Positions 1-8,089 of a stretch of DNA of 35,574 bases are shown in pieces. This DNA comes from Planctomycetota bacterium (GTDB lineage Bacteria; Planctomycetota; Planctomycetia; Pirellulales; Pirellulaceae), in assembly GCA_014381825.1 (NCBI GenBank), contig JACNKX010000101.1, forward strand, positions 68,107-103,680, read 5' to 3'. Under the pieces are notes generated by a model, which worked only from the letters and a program-made list of their open reading frames with translations, had not been told where the DNA came from and did no database searches. Every line of letters begins with the position of its first letter. The stretch's first letter is position 1. The translations under genes were made by a program, and so were the position numbers.

Positions 1-45
1 TCCAAGCCCGGTGAATCCAAGCCCGGTGAATCCAAGCCCGGTGAG
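1..45 (+). repeat. 15-bp tandem repeat encoding SKPGE
   Basis: Three head-to-tail copies of TCCAAGCCCGGTGAA are present; the third ends in GAG instead of GAA. The unit is in frame with the truncated coiled-coil gene and encodes Ser-Lys-Pro-Gly-Glu. The array starts exactly at the window edge, so it probably continues to the left. In-frame 15-bp units of this type can change copy number without disrupting the frame. Confidence 0.9.
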
Positions 46-939
46 GATGGACAGAATTCAAATGACCAACCACAACTGAATGAAGACCAGCAAAAGGAAG
101 ATGCCAATCCCGCTCGTGAGCGATTGCAAGCCGCTGAAGAGCGAATGCGAGAGGCGCAAAAACAGCTGGAGAGCGCGAGTCGCGATGATGCGGTTGAGGA
201 ACAGGAGAAGGCTCGCCACGAACTCGAAAAGGCGAAGGCAGAACTAGAGGAGATCTTGCGTCAGCTGCGCGAGGAGGAAGTTGGACGAACGCTCGCGCTG
301 CTTGAAGGTCGGTTTCGCCGAATGCTCGAAAAGCAGCTAGAGGTCTTCGAGTCGACGAAACGCCTTGACAAGGTCGCGCCCGACGAACGAGGTCGTCAAG
401 TGGATATTCAGGCCAGCAAACTCGGTTTCGATGAAACAAAACTAGCGATCGAAGCCGACAAAGCGCTGCTGCTGTTGCACGAGGAAGGATCGTCCGTTGC
501 ATTTCCTGAGACAGTTTCAATGATGCGAGACGACATGCAACAAGTTGCCGACCAACTCTCGTCAACGAAAATCGGCACGCTCACGCAAGGAATCGAAGAA
601 GAGATCATCAGCACCTTGGAAGAGATGATCGCCGCATTGCAGCAGGCTCAACAGGATCTGGAAGAAAAGAAGCAGCAAGAGCAGCAACAGCAAAAACAAA
701 TGCAACGATCGGGCGAGGAGCCGCTGGTTGATCAAATTGCCGAGTTGAAGATGATCCGCGCGCTGCAAATGCGTGTTAACACTCGAACGACACGATTCTC
801 GCGATTGTTGGAAAACAGTGATGATCTTGTCGGCGAGCCAGATGACGAAGAACTTCGTGAGTCGATCGTCAAACTGAGCGAGCGACAAGATCGCATCCAT
901 CAAGTCACGTCGGACATCGTCTTGGGAAAAAACAATTAG
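1..939 (+). CDS. Coiled-coil protein, 5'-truncated by window edge
   Basis: The reading frame is open from base 1 to the TAG at 937-939, so the gene begins outside the window and the visible part is its C-terminal 312 residues. It opens with three copies of the pentapeptide SKPGE, then an acidic, Gln/Asn-rich linker, then about 250 residues rich in Glu, Lys, Arg and Gln with the heptad pattern of long coiled coils (for example the AEERMREAQKQLESA region). A poly-Gln/Lys stretch lies near bases 670-705. No enzyme motif is visible. It is followed 8 bp later by the next gene of a six-gene operon. I do not recognise a named family. By context it is probably a structural or scaffold component of an envelope-associated operon, which is inference. 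Confidence 0.85.
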   Translation, partial: SKPGESKPGESKPGEDGQNSNDQPQLNEDQQKEDANPARERLQAAEERMREAQKQLESASRDDAVEEQEKARHELEKAKAELEEILRQLREEEVGRTLALLEGRFRRMLEKQLEVFESTKRLDKVAPDERGRQVDIQASKLGFDETKLAIEADKALLLLHEEGSSVAFPETVSMMRDDMQQVADQLSSTKIGTLTQGIEEEIISTLEEMIAALQQAQQDLEEKKQQEQQQQKQMQRSGEEPLVDQIAELKMIRALQMRVNTRTTRFSRLLENSDDLVGEPDDEELRESIVKLSERQDRIHQVTSDIVLGKNN

Positions 940-947
940 GATCGAGC

Positions 948-1985
948 ATGAAATGTGAAGCCATCGCGATGCTATTGGTGACTTGCGTTGCAACATCCAA
1001 CGTATACAGCGAGGATGATCTCGCAAAACGCGCAAGTTGGGCACAGCCTTCGGTAGCCGAGGTGAAGGCACAGGTTATTTCATGGCTCGAATCGCAAGAT
1101 GTGGACGAAGCGCTACAAAAGGAGGTTGATACGTTCTGGACTGACGACCGTTTACCACTATCCGGCGTAGAGTTGCTTGAGCACGTGGCCCTCACGATTG
1201 GACGTGTTGATTTAGAGGTTCGACCGCTTGTCGAACTTTGTCGTGGCACCGCACCGCGTCACCTGACACCTCCGGTTGAAGTCCTATTCGACGAGAGCCG
1301 CGAGCCTTTCGAACGAAACAATCTACGCCTCTACTTTGCCCAATGGCTGACGCAGCAGGCGTTCTACGACGAAGCGCTCGAACTGCTCGATGGACTCACC
1401 CACGAGGATGTAGTCGACCCGGCATCATTGTTGTTCTATCAAAGCGTCGTCCACCATCGATTGCTAAATAAGGACGACTGCCTGATTTCATTGAACTTGT
1501 TGCTGGAGGACGAGCGAGGGATTCCACGGCGTTACCGCTCCGTCGCCAAGCTGATGGAATCAGACATTAAACCGCTCGAAGAGGATTCTCTCGACGAAGT
1601 GTCTCGCCTGATGGATGACATCCAAAGGCGATTGAATCTCGGTCGTGCCGGCACGCGTGTCCGCGATGAAGAAGACGATGTCATCGAAAAGCTTGACAAG
1701 ATGATTGAAGATCTCGAAAAGCAGCGACAGCAGGCGCAGCAAGCGAGTGGCAGCGCCAATGGAACACTCCAGCCAAGTAAACCTGCGGATGACTCAAACG
1801 CAATGGGCGGCAAAGGGCCAGGCAACGTCGACCAAAAGCGGCTGAAGAACGAAGTGGACTGGGGTAACCTGCCGCCCAAGGAGAGACAAGAGGCTCTGCA
1901 ACAGATCAGCAAGGATTTGCCCGCGCACTTCCGGGACGTGATCGAAGAGTATTTCCGAAAACTAGCACGCGACGATGGTAACTAA
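948..1985 (+). CDS. Exported TPR-like / coiled-coil hypothetical protein
   Basis: This 345-residue protein begins with a probable signal peptide (hydrophobic residues about 7-20, likely cleavage after the Ser at about 21). An AGGA Shine-Dalgarno sits just before the ATG. Residues about 120-200 have the alternating helical pattern of TPR-like repeats (FYDEALELLDGL, then SLLFYQSVVHHRLL). A charged coiled coil follows at about 225-265, then a Ser/Gly/Asn-rich linker, and the end carries the motif W-G-N-L-P-P-K-E-R-Q-E-A-L-Q. From memory, that ending recurs in coiled-coil proteins of planctomycete BatA/VWA-type gene clusters; I could not check this. It starts 8 bp after the coiled-coil gene and overlaps the next gene by 11 bp, which points to translational coupling. 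The specific function is unknown. Confidence 0.85.
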   Translation: MKCEAIAMLLVTCVATSNVYSEDDLAKRASWAQPSVAEVKAQVISWLESQDVDEALQKEVDTFWTDDRLPLSGVELLEHVALTIGRVDLEVRPLVELCRGTAPRHLTPPVEVLFDESREPFERNNLRLYFAQWLTQQAFYDEALELLDGLTHEDVVDPASLLFYQSVVHHRLLNKDDCLISLNLLLEDERGIPRRYRSVAKLMESDIKPLEEDSLDEVSRLMDDIQRRLNLGRAGTRVRDEEDDVIEKLDKMIEDLEKQRQQAQQASGSANGTLQPSKPADDSNAMGGKGPGNVDQKRLKNEVDWGNLPPKERQEALQQISKDLPAHFRDVIEEYFRKLARDDGN

Positions 1986-3240
1986 CACGATGCTCACTGC
2001 AACCTTGAACTCCCTTGTGCTTGCTGCAACTCTTGGCAACGCACCAATCGACATCAACCAACTCGACGGCCAAACTACGAGCGGAACGCTCGTCTCACTT
2101 TCCCCGGATCAAATGGTCGTCGAAACAGACGACGGGACGCAGACGTTCACGACTCGTGAGATTTTCTCACTGACGTTTGTCGACTCATACGGTGATGAAG
2201 ACTTTATTCCTCTCGAAGACCCGTTAGTCGTTCAATTTGTGGATGGCTCCAGCCTACAAGCAACAGGCTTCCAAGTGGAGGCCGGTCGTGCAACGGTACT
2301 GCGTCCGGAGGACGATCCGATTCGAGCCGCAACTCGCTCAGTGCATTCGGTTCGATTCTTCAAGCCAACGGTCGAGCTATCTAAGCAATGGGATGACATC
2401 GAAACGGCTAGCGACGTTGCTGGTGATGTCCTTGTGATTCGCAAGACGCTAACGGTGGAGGACGAGAACGGCATTGAACAGGAATCAATCGGACTCGATT
2501 CGTTGGAAGGTGTGCTCTACGACATCACGGACGAAAGTGTCGCGTTTGAGTTCGACGGAACTCGCGTCGACGTACCACGTCACAAGGTCGAAGGCGTGAT
2601 CTACTTTCGTCGAACTGGCGCGCGCTTGGCCGAGCCGACGAGTCGAGTGTCGACCGTAGACGGCACGATCTGGAATCTTAAGTCTTGTCAGCTTGACGGC
2701 GACACGCTCAAAGGCGTCAGCGTCGGTGGCGTTCGATTGAGTATGCCACTTGCAAGTTTGACGAAGCTCGATTTTTCTGTTGGAAATCTGGTCTTCCTGA
2801 GCGATCTAGAGCCAAGCACGTTCCACTGGAAAGCCGACTTTCAAACCTCGAAAACTCCCTCGGTCGTACCTACGTGGTACCACCTTCGATTGGACGAAGG
2901 CTTCTACGGAGGTCCCTTGCGGCTCGACTCACGCAGTTATGAAAAGGGGCTATCTCTCCATAGCCAAACGAAGCTGAGCTACCGTCTAACACGTGACTTC
3001 GACCGTTTCGCTGCGATCGCCGGTATCGATGACCGCTTTCAAGCCGACGGTAACGTCACACTCACGATCAGCGGAGATGGCAAGCAACTCCTGTCAGAGG
3101 ACTTGGCCGGCTCGAGGAATATCGAGATTAATCTTGATCTAAGAGGCATCCGTCGCTTGGAGATTCTTGTCGATTATGGTGATGATGAAGTCGGTTACGG
3201 CGACTACCTAAACCTTTGCAACGCAAGGCTAATGAAATGA
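1975..3240 (+). CDS. Exported protein with beta repeats and C-terminal NPCBM domain
   Basis: The protein has 421 residues. The C-terminal part (about 300-420) matches the NPCBM/NEW2 pattern: Y-x-L-R-L-D near the start, then Y-x-K-G-L-S-L-H-S-Q, A-x-A-G-I-D-D and an I-x-G-D-G-K strand. NPCBM is a carbohydrate-binding fold often attached to glycosidases, and it is used more widely in planctomycetes. The N-terminal part holds about four weakly similar units of 40-55 residues (about 29-69, 86-128, 178-212 and 226-268), each running from a D-G or E-G turn to a short [VI]xxxxF strand, which suggests small beta barrels. The N-terminus is a weak signal sequence. The ATG at 1975 overlaps the previous gene by 11 bp, while an ATG at 1990 (residue 6) would give a cleaner signal peptide. 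It overlaps the next gene by 4 bp. It is probably a cell-surface or periplasmic binding component. Confidence 0.85.
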   Translation: MVTNTMLTATLNSLVLAATLGNAPIDINQLDGQTTSGTLVSLSPDQMVVETDDGTQTFTTREIFSLTFVDSYGDEDFIPLEDPLVVQFVDGSSLQATGFQVEAGRATVLRPEDDPIRAATRSVHSVRFFKPTVELSKQWDDIETASDVAGDVLVIRKTLTVEDENGIEQESIGLDSLEGVLYDITDESVAFEFDGTRVDVPRHKVEGVIYFRRTGARLAEPTSRVSTVDGTIWNLKSCQLDGDTLKGVSVGGVRLSMPLASLTKLDFSVGNLVFLSDLEPSTFHWKADFQTSKTPSVVPTWYHLRLDEGFYGGPLRLDSRSYEKGLSLHSQTKLSYRLTRDFDRFAAIAGIDDRFQADGNVTLTISGDGKQLLSEDLAGSRNIEINLDLRGIRRLEILVDYGDDEVGYGDYLNLCNARLMK

Positions 3241-5003
3241 ACAAGGTGGTTCATAAATTCGCGATCATCGCGTTCCTGATACCGACATTCGCGATGGCGA
3301 ATCTCGCGAGCGGGCAAGTCGCTGAAGCGGTTCGCCAAGCCGAGCAACAACGCATTGATGCAGTTGCGAAAGCGGTGAAGTCGGCCGTTGCGATCTTTTC
3401 GGCTGATGGAAACGGTGGCGGATCGGGGGTCGTGATTTCACCCGACGGCTACGCGCTGACAAACTTCCACGTCGTACAACCTGTCGGCGACTACATGCAG
3501 TGTGGTATGGCAGACGGCCGCTTGTACGACGCGGTTCTCGTAAGTATCGATCCGACCGGCGACGTCGCGTTGATCAAACTCGTTGGGCGCGAGGATTTTC
3601 CGGTCGCTGAGATGGCTGACAGCGACGAAGTGCAAGCGGGTGACTGGTGCTTCGCAGTAGGAAACCCGTTCTTGCTTGCATCAAACTTTGAGCCGACCGT
3701 CACTTACGGTATCGTCTCGGGCGTCCACCGATATCAGGAGCCCGCGGGGACCATCCTCGAATACACCGATTGCATTCAGACCGACGCCGCTATCAACCCA
3801 GGGAATTCGGGTGGACCGCTGTTCAACGCGGCAGGACAACTGATCGGAGTTAATGGCCGCGGGTCGTTCGAGAAACGCGGACGAGTTAACGTCGGCTTGG
3901 GGTACGCGATCTCGATAAATCAAATCAAACACTTTCTCGGATATCTTCACAGTGGTCGCATCGTCGATCATGCAACCCTTGGTGCCACCGTGGATGATGA
4001 CGAAGAGGGACGTGTTGTCGTCTCGAACATCCTGGAGTCGTCGGATGCATATCGACGAGGTCTCCGCTACTCGGACGAACTTGTGTCCTTCGGCGGCCGG
4101 ACCATTGATTCACCGAACGCGTTCAAAAATGTGCTTGGGATCTATCCGAAAGGATGGCGCGTTCCATTGAGTTTCTTGAGAGATGGAGTGCGGCACGACG
4201 TTCATGTGCGTTTGGCAGGTGTCCATGCTGTCGAAGAACTGCTGGCGAAGATCCAAGAAGCTCCCGTCGAAGAACAGAAGCCAAAACGGCGCCCCGGGGA
4301 CGGTGAACAACCGAGCGACGACCAGGAGGAGAAGTCACCGGCTAACCCACATGGCGAACCTGCGAAGGTCCCGGAAGAACTACAGCAGTACATCAAGCAT
4401 CGTTCGGGTTTCGCGAACTATTTCTTCAACGAGTTGCATCGTACGCGGGTGTGGAATGAGTTTCATGATGCCACGGGAGATTTTGCCGCATCTCGAGCAG
4501 ATTGGACGCTTGCAAAGGGTGCAGACTTTGCGATCACGCTCGGGGACGAGAAATCGGCGATAAAGACTGCGACGGCGACGATCGCGCTCGATCGCGGAAA
4601 GGATCTGTCCGAGCAACTCGAACCACAAGGCAGCGGCGGAATGCTCGCGACCTTGCACTTGTGGCGTCGTTTGCTCGTCGAGGGGCCTGCCGCGTTCGGC
4701 GATGTCGTCTATCTGGGACAAGCTCCTCTCGTTGGTCACGATGGCCTGCACGACGTCCTTCTTGGAACCTACGACGTTGTCGAAACGCATTTTTATTTCG
4801 ACCTCACTTCGGGTGAATTACGCGCAATTGAGATGACCCCCGAGCCGGGCACTGATCCGTGCGAGATTCATTTGACTGATTATCGAGAAGTTGCTGGAGC
4901 GAAACTGCCTCATCGAATGCTGATTCGCCATGGCGATAGCATTTTCTTAGAGATTGAGATCGATTCCATACAATTGTCCAAGCCTGATAAGCCGGAGGCT
5001 TAG
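3237..5003 (+). CDS. HtrA/DegP-like serine protease (intact triad) with PDZ and LolA-like C-terminal domain
   Basis: I take the ATG at 3237, which forms an ATGA overlap with the previous stop; a TTG seven codons upstream is less likely. The product has 588 residues. A signal peptide occupies about 1-26. The S1C trypsin-like domain shows a complete triad: His78 in LTNFHVV, Asp109 in GDVALIKL, and Ser191 in NPGNSGGPL. One PDZ domain follows (about 248-326), then a charged Pro/Glu linker (about 340-380). The last 200 residues are not typical of DegP. They are beta-rich and contain FDLTSGELRAIEM and TDYREVAGAKLPHR, which resemble the LolA/outer-membrane lipoprotein carrier fold; this match is tentative. 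It probably acts in the periplasm or at the cell surface as a protease or chaperone. It is the only active member of three successive HtrA-type genes. Confidence 0.93.
   Translation: MNKVVHKFAIIAFLIPTFAMANLASGQVAEAVRQAEQQRIDAVAKAVKSAVAIFSADGNGGGSGVVISPDGYALTNFHVVQPVGDYMQCGMADGRLYDAVLVSIDPTGDVALIKLVGREDFPVAEMADSDEVQAGDWCFAVGNPFLLASNFEPTVTYGIVSGVHRYQEPAGTILEYTDCIQTDAAINPGNSGGPLFNAAGQLIGVNGRGSFEKRGRVNVGLGYAISINQIKHFLGYLHSGRIVDHATLGATVDDDEEGRVVVSNILESSDAYRRGLRYSDELVSFGGRTIDSPNAFKNVLGIYPKGWRVPLSFLRDGVRHDVHVRLAGVHAVEELLAKIQEAPVEEQKPKRRPGDGEQPSDDQEEKSPANPHGEPAKVPEELQQYIKHRSGFANYFFNELHRTRVWNEFHDATGDFAASRADWTLAKGADFAITLGDEKSAIKTATATIALDRGKDLSEQLEPQGSGGMLATLHLWRRLLVEGPAAFGDVVYLGQAPLVGHDGLHDVLLGTYDVVETHFYFDLTSGELRAIEMTPEPGTDPCEIHLTDYREVAGAKLPHRMLIRHGDSIFLEIEIDSIQLSKPDKPEA
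4994..4998 (+). promoter_or_regulatory. Strong Shine-Dalgarno before GTG start of first pseudoprotease
   Basis: GGAGG lies inside the end of the active protease gene, 8 nt before a GTG at 5007. It is the clearest ribosome binding site in this operon, and it favours the GTG at 5007 over the ATG at 5094 as the start of the next gene. Confidence 0.6.
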
Positions 5004-5006
5004 TTC

Positions 5007-6110
5007 GTGATCCGCGAGAGAATATACGCGATTCGTTCACGCTCCGTGTGCGATTCCAATTCGGCGGTCGTGGTGAACTGGCAGATCGCCCGGATGCGAA
5101 GCCTATCGCTGATTCTTCTTTGCGCGACCCTGATCGGCTCGCAGTACAACACGCTGCGCGCAGCTCAGTCGTTTGCAACTACGATTAACTCAGTGCAACC
5201 CAAAATGGTAAAGATCTATGGTGCCGGTGGTATTCGCGGACTTGAAGCTTATCAAAGCGGTTTCTTGATCTCACCAGTAGGACACATCCTCACGACTTGG
5301 AGCTATGTGCTCGATACCGATACCGAAACCGTCACGATCGTGCTCGATGATGGACGCCGGTTCGATGCAAAACTCCTCGGTGCCGACCCGCGGATCGAAA
5401 TCGCAGTGCTAAAGATTGATGCGACGGAGTTGCCGTTCTTCGATCTGGATAGCGCGGTTGATCTGAGTGCGGGTTCACGAGTCCTTGCCTTTAGCAACGT
5501 GTTCGCGGTCGCTGCTGGAAATGAACCGGTAAGTGTCTTACACGGCAGCGTCGCCGCCAACACCAACCTTGCGGCGAGGCGCGGAGCTTACGCTACGACG
5601 TATCGTGGTGCAGCCTATATTTTGGATGCCATGACGAACAACCCGGGCGCGGCGGGTGGAGCATTGACCGACCGGCGAGGCCAATTGGCTGGGTTGTTGG
5701 GCAAGGAGTTGAGGAACTCGCTGGACAACACGTGGCTCAACTATGCCCTTCCGATTCCTGAAATCAAAGCGTCTGTCGATGAAATCCTCGCTGGCAACGC
5801 CCGCCCAATCAGTTCCGCGCCAGACCGACGTCGCCCAATCGAATCCATCACGCTCGCGTCTCTCGGAATCGTCTTGGTGCCGGACGTCGTCAGCAAGACT
5901 CCGCCGTACATCGATCGCGTGCGTCCCGGAACGCCGGCGGCTGAAGCGGACCTTCGACCAGACGATTTGATTTTATTCGCCAATGATCGCCTTGTTAACT
6001 CGTCCAAGATACTTCGAGAAGAGCTGATATACATCGATCGAATCGACGAAGTGCGGTTGGTGGTTCAGCGAATGCAGCAATTGATCGAAGTTTCACTTTT
6101 TGCCGAATAA
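5007..6110 (+). CDS. HtrA-like pseudoprotease with one PDZ domain
   Basis: The fold is recognisably S1C plus PDZ, but all three catalytic positions are changed. The histidine position of the usual ILTNNHVV is Ser99 in ILTTWSYV. The aspartate position is Glu131 in RIEIAVLKI. The nucleophile position of NPGNSGG is Ala216 in NPGAAGG. The oxyanion-loop glycines and surrounding strands are kept, so this reads as a functional non-enzyme, not a decaying gene. The PDZ domain is at about 283-365 (GTPAAEADLRPDDLILFAND). From the GTG at 5007 (strong GGAGG, 3 bp after the previous stop) the protein has 367 residues, with 29 residues before a signal-like segment RSLSLILLCATLIG. From the ATG at 5094 the signal peptide would be of normal length (338 residues). 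The gene lies between the active protease and a second inactive homologue. Confidence 0.88.
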   Translation: MIRERIYAIRSRSVCDSNSAVVVNWQIARMRSLSLILLCATLIGSQYNTLRAAQSFATTINSVQPKMVKIYGAGGIRGLEAYQSGFLISPVGHILTTWSYVLDTDTETVTIVLDDGRRFDAKLLGADPRIEIAVLKIDATELPFFDLDSAVDLSAGSRVLAFSNVFAVAAGNEPVSVLHGSVAANTNLAARRGAYATTYRGAAYILDAMTNNPGAAGGALTDRRGQLAGLLGKELRNSLDNTWLNYALPIPEIKASVDEILAGNARPISSAPDRRRPIESITLASLGIVLVPDVVSKTPPYIDRVRPGTPAAEADLRPDDLILFANDRLVNSSKILREELIYIDRIDEVRLVVQRMQQLIEVSLFAE

Positions 6111-6119
6111 TGCAATTCC

Positions 6120-8072
6120 ATGAAGCAAAGTCCCTCATCGTTAAGCATCTTGTGCCTCCTACTCAGTGTGGGGATTGCGTCTTCGGCAATGGCGGAAGAC
6201 GATATCGCCGCGTTGGAAGAGCAAGCCATGAACGCGGCTGTTGCTAAGGTCGCCCCTGCCGTAGTTCGAATTGAAACGGTTGGCGGGTTGAACCGAGTGG
6301 GCGATGTACTTTTAGGTGACGGACCAACGACCGGGCTGGTCGTCGATGCAGATGGCTTTATCATTTCCAGCGCCTTCAATTTTCTGCGCAAGCCAAATTC
6401 TATTTTAGTGACATTGCCGAGCGGCCAGCGAACGCCCGCGGAGATCGTCGCAAGAGATCACAGTCGCATGTTGGTGCTTTTGAAAGTGACGACCGACGAA
6501 GCGTTGCAAGTTCCAGAACAGGTTCCCGTCGAGGAGATGCAAGTCGGTCAATGGGCGATCGCCGTCGGGCGTGCTCTCGATTCGCGGCGCCCAAATCTCT
6601 CTGTCGGAATCGTCAGCGCGAAAGATCGTGTTTGGGGCAAAGCTATTCAATGTGATGCGAAGATCTCGCCGAGTAACTACGGCGGTCCGCTCGTCGATAT
6701 CGAGGGGCGCGTCCTCGGGGTTTTGGTACCCATGTCACCCAACGAGCATAGCGAGGTCGCCGGTGCCGAATGGTACGACTCAGGAATCGGTTTCGCCATT
6801 CCTCTAGCCGACATTCATGGCACGCTGAAATCGATGATGCGAGGCGAAGACGTGTCACCTGGCTTGCTAGGAATCGCTCTCAAGGGCGGCAGCATTTATT
6901 CGCTGCCAGCTCATATCGCTGCTTGCCAGGTCAAATCGCCAGCATTCGAAGCTGGCCTGCGGGCCGGAGATACGATCATTGAAGTCGATGGCCGAGCGAT
7001 TGAACGACAAGCCCACCTCAAACACGCACTTGGGCCACGGTACGCCGGCGACACGGTTCATGTCGTGGTAAAGCGTGGAGAGGAACGTATCGAGGCGGAT
7101 GTTAAACTCGTGGATCGACTGCTTCCCTACGATCACCCTTTCCTTGGTATCCTTCCGATGCGTGACGGTGAAGGAGTGATTGTGCGCCATGTATTTCCTA
7201 GCAGTGGAGCAGCGACCGCGGGCATTCGGGCCGGCGATAAGCTTGTCATGCTTAATGACACCGTAATCGCAGAAGTCGCTTCTTTGCGAGAGGCACTTGC
7301 AGGTTTCGAACCAATGCAGCAGTTGCAAATTACCGTGACTCGCGCAAACGAAGAACAAGTATTTCAGGTGACACTTGGATCGCTACCTACGACGATTCCT
7401 GAGAGCTTGCCGCCGCCCCACTTAGAAGCTCCCGGCGGAGACTCGGTAGCAGCGGCTGGCTTCATTGAAATGAAAGTTCCCGAACAGCCGAACGAGTGCT
7501 TTGCGTTTGTGCCGCCCAGCTATCAGGCAAGTACTCCTCATGGCGTCATCGTCTACCTACGTCCGCCGGGTGAATTCGACAAGGACAAATTGCTTACACG
7601 TTGGCGAGCGCTATGTGAAGAGAACGAATTAATCCTGTTGGCTCCACAGCCTCTCGACAAGGAACGTTGGACACCGGTCGAAGTCGAATTCGTTCAAAAG
7701 ACGCTCGACCAAATTGTCACGAACTACAATGTCGACAAGTCGCGAATCGTTCTTCATGGTCAAGAAGCTGGCGGCGCGCTGGCGTACCTTTTTGCATTCC
7801 GTAATCGCGAGATCGCAAGGGCAGTGATCGCGATCGACGCCGTCATGCCAGCACGTCTTCGATTGCCCGACACCGATCCCGTCTACCCACTGGCGATCCT
7901 CACAACGCAGGCGCCAAAATCGCGCGTTGCCGAGCGAGTTGAGCAGGCCGTCGAGAAACTACGTGACATGAAGTACCCCGTCACTGTATTGCAACTGGAC
8001 ACCGTTCGCTCATTGAACGACCAAGAACTGGAACAGGTCGTTCATTGGATCGACATGCTCGACCGAATTTAG
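6120..8072 (+). CDS. HtrA-like pseudoprotease, two PDZ domains, fused inactive alpha/beta-hydrolase domain
   Basis: The protein has 650 residues with a signal peptide (about 1-25, ending SSAMA). The S1C-like domain (about 35-235) lacks the triad: the His position is Phe86 (IISSAFNF), the Asp position is Met117 (SRMLVLLKV), and the Ser position is Tyr187 (SPSNYGGPL). Two PDZ domains follow, at about 248-330 (SPAFEAGLRAGDTIIEVDG) and 340-420 (AATAGIRAGDKLVMLND). Residues about 447-650 resemble an esterase-type alpha/beta hydrolase, with RIVLHGQEAGGALA at the nucleophile elbow; the usual GxSxG is GQEAG, so Glu549 replaces the serine. No clear catalytic His follows. The gene starts 9 bp after the previous stop, has no obvious Shine-Dalgarno, and is the last gene of the operon. 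It converges with the methyltransferase gene, leaving only 17 bp between them. Confidence 0.88.
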   Translation: MKQSPSSLSILCLLLSVGIASSAMAEDDIAALEEQAMNAAVAKVAPAVVRIETVGGLNRVGDVLLGDGPTTGLVVDADGFIISSAFNFLRKPNSILVTLPSGQRTPAEIVARDHSRMLVLLKVTTDEALQVPEQVPVEEMQVGQWAIAVGRALDSRRPNLSVGIVSAKDRVWGKAIQCDAKISPSNYGGPLVDIEGRVLGVLVPMSPNEHSEVAGAEWYDSGIGFAIPLADIHGTLKSMMRGEDVSPGLLGIALKGGSIYSLPAHIAACQVKSPAFEAGLRAGDTIIEVDGRAIERQAHLKHALGPRYAGDTVHVVVKRGEERIEADVKLVDRLLPYDHPFLGILPMRDGEGVIVRHVFPSSGAATAGIRAGDKLVMLNDTVIAEVASLREALAGFEPMQQLQITVTRANEEQVFQVTLGSLPTTIPESLPPPHLEAPGGDSVAAAGFIEMKVPEQPNECFAFVPPSYQASTPHGVIVYLRPPGEFDKDKLLTRWRALCEENELILLAPQPLDKERWTPVEVEFVQKTLDQIVTNYNVDKSRIVLHGQEAGGALAYLFAFRNREIARAVIAIDAVMPARLRLPDTDPVYPLAILTTQAPKSRVAERVEQAVEKLRDMKYPVTVLQLDTVRSLNDQELEQVVHWIDMLDRI

Positions 8073-8089
8073 ACCACGGGCAGCCATGC

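Noticed and set aside
5007-8072. Second and third HtrA genes as decaying pseudogenes
   Set aside because: Frames are intact, the PDZ domains and fold-defining glycines are kept, and coupling to neighbours is tight, so maintained pseudoenzymes are more likely.
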